The notes beneath the pieces are model-generated. The model was not told the origin of the DNA. It did no database searches and was given only the letters and a program-made list of their open reading frames with translations. A program made the position numbers and the translations under genes. Below, in pieces: positions 6,281 to 8,565 of a stretch of 8,565 bases of DNA (position 1 is the stretch's first letter; the number at the start of each line of letters is the position of its first letter). Source of the DNA: Methanoregulaceae archaeon (GTDB lineage: Archaea; Halobacteriota; Methanomicrobia; Methanomicrobiales; Methanospirillaceae); the NCBI GenBank assembly GCA_025453715.1, contig JALOPT010000057.1, positions 1-8,565 of the forward strand, read 5' to 3'.

Positions 6281-6343
6281 TGGCATAGAGCGGCACAACA
6301 GAACGGTTGTAACCGTTCAAATGGAAATCATCACTCTATGCCA
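6281..6343. repeat. Nested inverted repeat spanning a start codon
   Basis: TGGCATAGAG (6281-6290) and CTCTATGCCA (6334-6343) are perfect 10-bp inverted arms enclosing 43 nt. Within the enclosed stretch lies a second perfect dyad at 6301-6318. If transcribed, the RNA could fold into a long outer stem with an inner hairpin. The ATG at 6338-6340 of the small downstream frame would be buried in the 3' arm. There is no poly-T after the structure, so a terminator is unlikely. It could be a translational control element, a small RNA, a protein-binding site or a remnant of an insertion. The sequence does not decide among these. Confidence 0.6.
6301..6318. promoter_or_regulatory. Perfect 18-bp palindrome, operator or hairpin
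   Basis: GAACGGTTGTAACCGTTC consists of two perfect 8-bp arms around GT. It lies 57 nt after the lipoprotein stop and 20 nt before the ATG at 6338. As DNA it has the size and symmetry of a dimeric repressor site. As RNA its two-base spacer would force some end pairs open, leaving a short hairpin. No T-tract follows. The function is not identified. Confidence 0.5.
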
Positions 6344-6544
6344 CCTGCAACATCGGAGCACCTGTACCACCCAGCCGGCACTCCAACGCTGCAATTCGAA
6401 TGTCCCTTTAAAGGTGTATATATTGATACGATAGAACCGGTTCAACAGGGGGCCAGAGGAGTTCCATACCGTTTCCCCGAAGTAACATTTTGTCCCTCAT
6501 GTCCTGGCACAAGAGACCTGCCAGGTACCCTTGGGATGAACTAA
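6338..6544 (+). CDS. Possible small Cys-containing protein
   Basis: A 68-residue frame that occupies most of the otherwise empty 6244-6612 interval. It contains FECPFKG (19-25) and, later, TFCPSCPG (50-57). This spacing of a single Cys and a CPxC pair vaguely recalls a zinc ribbon, but only three cysteines are present (C21, C52, C55). There is no convincing Shine-Dalgarno sequence. The ATG sits in the 3' arm of a 10-bp inverted repeat. I do not recognise a family. It could be a genuine small protein under structural control, or a chance frame downstream of a regulatory element. Confidence 0.4.
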   Translation: MPPATSEHLYHPAGTPTLQFECPFKGVYIDTIEPVQQGARGVPYRFPEVTFCPSCPGTRDLPGTLGMN

Positions 6545-6612
6545 TCACTTTCACACCCCGTGTGTGTCACATTTATTACGAAGAATGAAAAACGGGATAG
6601 CTGGTTGTTAGT

Positions 6613-7059
6613 ATGGAGTGGAAAAAATTCATTATTGCATGGGTTACAGGTTCATTACTCCTGTATATCACGATGTTTCTGATCTCTTCGATTACCATGG
6701 TGATTGCACCCTTTAATATTTTTGAAGTAGCGGGTATGAGATCAGCAACGGACCCCGTTATGATGCTCTATTACCTGTACCCAATCGTTCTTGGATTGAT
6801 CACCACGGTAGTATTTTCTATTGTCAGGAGCGCCCTGCAGGGGTCATATATTGAAAAAGGACTCGTTTTTGGAGCGATACTATTCATGCTCCTCACGGTT
6901 ACAAGCGGGTTCATCATTGTTACCTCCATGCAGTACCCGCCCGGTTTCTATGTTGATATGATTCTTAACGGTCTGATCAGTTATCCGTTACTTGGCATCC
7001 TGTATGTGATTATATGGGAGAGGTGCCCGTACTGCAGGGCCGGCAGCGAGAAACCCTGA
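6613..7059 (+). CDS. Four-TM membrane protein with CPYC tail
   Basis: A 148-residue integral membrane protein of unknown function. Hydrophobic segments at about 6-32, 50-73, 83-105 and 113-135 predict four transmembrane helices. A short tail follows, beginning WERCPYCRAG, with a CxxC pair (C138, C141) immediately after the last helix. With four helices the N-terminus and this tail lie on the same side of the membrane. The start MEWKK is basic, which suggests both are cytoplasmic. The tail could bind a metal or be redox active, but a single CxxC is weak evidence. An AT-rich ATTTATTA at 6571-6578 could be a TATA box. The gene is convergent with the small membrane protein on the other strand ending at 7147. 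No family is recognised. Confidence 0.8.
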   Translation: MEWKKFIIAWVTGSLLLYITMFLISSITMVIAPFNIFEVAGMRSATDPVMMLYYLYPIVLGLITTVVFSIVRSALQGSYIEKGLVFGAILFMLLTVTSGFIIVTSMQYPPGFYVDMILNGLISYPLLGILYVIIWERCPYCRAGSEKP

Positions 7060-7146
7060 TATTCCCTGGAAGAGTATTTTCCCGACAACCAGGAAACGTA
7101 AGAATACAATGATATGACCCGGAGTAACTTTCGAGACCCGTACCGG

Positions 7147-7584
7147 TTAATGCCATTTTGACGTGGCAAAAAGCCCCAGGATTATGGCAATAATCAACAG
7201 GATCCCTGTTAAATACATGGATTCAAGGACGGCAAGGCCGGCGGAATAGGCAAAGAGAACCGATACCAGCCCGGTCACCCGGCCCTGTTTATAAGCGGTT
7301 ATGACAGATAAGAGAAGGAGGACCGTCGGAAGAATTACGAAAAAAAACCTGACGGCCGGATCATGCAGTACCTCATCCGCCGTACGCTCTGCTAGGGCGA
7401 GCAGGATAGTCTGCGGATTAATTCCTATCGCAGTCCAGAGACCTGAAAGAAACCCGAGACCGATTACAGACTCCCGGATGAAGAGGCCTGATTTTTTACG
7501 CATAAACCTGTATATAATTTTTAGACACAGGGGTGCAAATATTCTCCCATACCAATGGATAAAACAATTTTCGTTTGAAAACAC
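7147..7584 (-). CDS. Small multi-pass membrane protein
   Basis: A 145-residue membrane protein of unknown function. From the GTG start, the first roughly 35 residues are polar to amphipathic. Hydrophobic segments follow at about 38-54, 79-97, 103-121 and 123-141, predicting three to four transmembrane helices, and the protein ends LFATSKWH. The GTG at 7584 is chosen because it is preceded by AAAGGAAG at a spacing of 5-7 nt. Alternatives are a TTG at 7647 (166 residues) and the ATG at 7503 (118 residues, starting MRKKSG, which also gives a plausible basic start before the first helix). The TATATAATTTTTAG stretch at 7510-7523 lies too close to the ATG at 7503 to be its normal TATA box. The neighbour to the left is convergent; the lipoprotein to the right is divergent. 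Confidence 0.75.
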   Translation of the reverse strand: MFSNENCFIHWYGRIFAPLCLKIIYRFMRKKSGLFIRESVIGLGFLSGLWTAIGINPQTILLALAERTADEVLHDPAVRFFFVILPTVLLLLSVITAYKQGRVTGLVSVLFAYSAGLAVLESMYLTGILLIIAIILGLFATSKWH

Positions 7585-7589
7585 TTGTT

Positions 7590-7597
7590 CTTCCTTT
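7590..7597 (-). promoter_or_regulatory. Ribosome binding site supporting the GTG start at 7584
   Basis: The minus strand reads AAAGGAAG here, followed by AACAA and GTG at 7584-7582. The purine-rich match and spacing are typical of Shine-Dalgarno initiation. They favour GTG 7584 over TTG 7647 and ATG 7503. Confidence 0.45.
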
Positions 7598-7817
7598 AAT
7601 CCAGGTGATTCGCTGACGCGGCAGTAATCATACAGCCAGTTATTCAAATAGTAACGTTAAGGTCACAGATGCCCCCTTCCTGGCCAGCGACCGCATACAT
7701 TTCCCGTATTTTTTACCTTAGTAGTGAACCAGATATCAGGATATCACAGATTTAACGTGGCAAAGGTCGTGATTACCAACCCCTACGGTTTAAGTAGTTC
7801 CAGAATAAGATTCCCTT
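7598..7817. other. Divergent intergenic region between membrane protein and lipoprotein
   Basis: No convincing gene is seen in these 220 nt. They should carry both divergent promoters. An AT-rich TATTTGAATA on the minus strand (7650-7641) could serve the membrane protein. GTTTAAGTAG (7788-7797) fits the lipoprotein. A small tandem repeat, GATATCAG-GATATCAC (7732-7747), sits between them and might be a protein-binding site, but it is too short to interpret. Confidence 0.4.
7788..7797 (+). promoter_or_regulatory. TATA-like box of the second lipoprotein gene
   Basis: GTTTAAGTAG is centred about 26 nt before the ATG at 7818, and no Shine-Dalgarno sequence lies between. This is the classical archaeal TATA to start-site spacing, so the transcript is probably leaderless, as proposed for the lipoprotein at 5545. 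Confidence 0.45.
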
Positions 7818-8348
7818 ATGAAACCGCTCACCCTGATCCTCATCGTAGCATTAATTGCTGTCACACTTTCAAGTGGCTGCCTTGAGAATGCGCCCCCGCC
7901 GAAAAAAGTAGTGACGCCGCAGGTAACCACCATAATCCCGGAAACCACCCTGACACCAGTACCTGTTTTATCAACTCCAGCGGTTATCACAGGGACTCCG
8001 GTTCAGACTACGGTTGTTACACCGGTTGCAACGGTTTTATCCGCAGATGCTTTTGTAATTAAACCTGAAATTGAGCCCCCAAATCTTAGGATCCTGAAAA
8101 CGGTGGAGTTACGGCCGGAGGTAGGGAAGCTTATTATTACCGGGATTGCAAAGAACGATGGAAAAACAAGTGTCCCTCGCGCAGAAATCCAGATAAAATT
8201 CTTTGACGCAAATAATAATTTAATCACCAGTTCGAAAACATCAACCGACAATTTCGATGCTGGCGGGACATGGGAATTTACGGTGGTATATCCGGGTCCG
8301 GATTCAGGAAAAGTATCTTCCTTCAAAATCACTATCACCCAGGTATAA
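7818..8348 (+). CDS. Predicted lipoprotein with FxLYD-like domain
   Basis: A 176-residue exported lipoprotein. The signal peptide (MKPLTLILIVALIAVTL) ends in the lipobox SSGC, with C21 as the lipidation site. A long Thr/Pro/Val-rich spacer with several TP repeats follows (about 25-75). The C-terminal part (about 80-176) looks like a beta-sandwich. The segment LIITGIAKNDGKTSV, then AEIQIKFFDANNNLI, then DAGGTWEFTVVYP follows the order of the FxLYD family: 'v-x-G-x-(v/a)-xN', then 'v-x-x-x-F-x-D-x-x-x-n', then 'pG-x-x-x-F'. FxLYD domains are extracellular and of mostly unknown function, so this is probably a surface or periplasm-facing binding or structural protein. The ATG at 7818 has no Shine-Dalgarno sequence but a TATA-like box at leaderless spacing. 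A hairpin and T7 tract follow the stop. Confidence 0.85.
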   Translation: MKPLTLILIVALIAVTLSSGCLENAPPPKKVVTPQVTTIIPETTLTPVPVLSTPAVITGTPVQTTVVTPVATVLSADAFVIKPEIEPPNLRILKTVELRPEVGKLIITGIAKNDGKTSVPRAEIQIKFFDANNNLITSSKTSTDNFDAGGTWEFTVVYPGPDSGKVSSFKITITQV

Positions 8349-8385
8349 TGGAAGGAACGGATGAAGGAGCATGGACTAATAATGG

Positions 8386-8408
8386 CAGGTTTTGCAGCCT
8401 GTTTTTTT
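8386..8408 (+). terminator. Hairpin plus poly-T terminator of the lipoprotein gene
   Basis: CAGG (8386-8389) and CCTG (8398-8401) form a short stem around an 8-nt loop, followed directly by seven T (8402-8408). The stem is weak, but a poly-T run alone is sufficient for archaeal termination. The position 38 nt after the stop at 8348 fits the gene's 3' end. Confidence 0.6.
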
Positions 8409-8431
8409 AAAAAACTGGATTATATCAATCC
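8409..8431 (-). terminator. Hairpin plus poly-T terminator of the gene entering from the right
   Basis: On the minus strand GGATT (8431-8427) and AATCC (8421-8417) pair around GATAT. They are followed by AG and six T (8414-8409). The stem overlaps the TGA (8427-8425) of the partial minus-strand frame. Together with the plus-strand terminator it forms a back-to-back pair sharing the T7A6 block, as expected between convergent genes. Confidence 0.6.
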
Positions 8432-8565
8432 TTTTTGAATATTTTACGGTTCAACCACTGGCTCTGCAGAAGCACATAAGAGGGAGGTTCACACCCGGAC
8501 CAGTGAAAGGACCTTGCTACAAAGTCTCTTTCCAGTGGTATCCGTTCAGGCTTATTTGGGGGAAA
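8425..8565 (-). CDS. C-terminal fragment of an unrecognised protein
   Basis: An open minus-strand frame enters from the right edge and runs 46 codons to a TGA at 8427-8425. The residues look protein-like: PERIPLERDFVARSFHWSG, a Cys, then LLQSQWLNRKIFKKD at the C-terminus, with mixed charge and two Trp. The other two minus-strand frames are closed by stops. A hairpin and poly-T sit exactly at the stop, which supports a genuine 3' end. I cannot assign a family from so short a piece. Confidence 0.5.
   Translation of the reverse strand, partial: FPPNKPERIPLERDFVARSFHWSGCEPPSYVLLQSQWLNRKIFKKD

Noticed and set aside
6391..6405. TTCGAAT resembling a tRNA T-loop
   Set aside because: No pairing T-arm, acceptor stem or anticodon arm surrounds it.
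7062..7095. TTCCCTGG and CCAGGAA as a terminator hairpin after the CPYC membrane protein
   Set aside because: The arms pair only with a bulge, the loop is 19 nt, and no T-tract follows on either strand.
7504..7523. TATATAATTTTTAG as the promoter of the minus-strand membrane protein
   Set aside because: It is only a few bases from ATG 7503, too near for a TATA box serving that start, and it falls inside the coding frame if GTG 7584 is used.
1..8565. CRISPR array, insertion sequence or phage genes
   Set aside because: No regularly spaced repeats, transposase or integrase motifs, or phage structural genes were seen on either strand.

Overview
The window looks like a methanogenic archaeon, most probably of the order Methanomicrobiales (Methanoregula or Methanosphaerula-like). 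This is inferred from gene families and style rather than a marker gene. The signs are small lipoproteins with a Thr/Pro/Val-rich spacer after an archaeal lipobox, SD motifs of the AGGAGGTGAT type, AT-rich TATA-like promoters, poly-T terminators and roughly half GC.

Positions 1-4750, all on the minus strand, hold a compact tryptophan operon read right to left: trpE, trpG, trpD, trpC, trpF and the first 46 codons of trpB, which runs off the left edge. Together these convert chorismate to anthranilate (TrpE/TrpG), phosphoribosyl-anthranilate (TrpD), CdRP (TrpF) and indole-glycerol phosphate (TrpC), then feed tryptophan synthase (TrpB, presumably with TrpA outside the window). E/G, G/D and D/C each overlap by the four bases ATGA. 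The trpF reading frame begins inside the end of trpC and seems to use a non-canonical ATT start behind a strong SD. trpB starts inside the end of trpF. The operon therefore looks translationally coupled throughout.

Positions 4751-5058 are the control region. It carries two TGTACA hexamers in an 18-bp dyad, next to AT-rich TATA candidates. TGTACA is the TRP box recognised by the archaeal repressor TrpY, so Trp-responsive repression is likely. The trpE leader also has a hairpin and short upstream ORFs.

Positions 5059-8348 are a loose set of small accessory genes: a Cys-poor DUF2703-like protein (+), a helical lipoprotein (+), a possible 68-residue Cys-containing protein (+) whose start lies in a striking nested inverted repeat, a four-TM protein with a CPYC tail (+), a convergent small membrane protein (-), and a second lipoprotein with a FxLYD-like domain (+). 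Both lipoproteins have a TATA-like box about 26-30 nt before the start codon, as leaderless archaeal genes do.

The right end (8349-8565) holds two back-to-back hairpin/poly-T terminators sharing one T7A6 tract, and the C-terminal 46 codons of an unrecognised gene entering on the minus strand. I saw no tRNA, rRNA, CRISPR array or insertion sequence. The most interesting points are the presumed ATT start of trpF, a missing catalytic-site glutamate in TrpC, the TRP-box operator, and the nested inverted repeat at 6281-6343.
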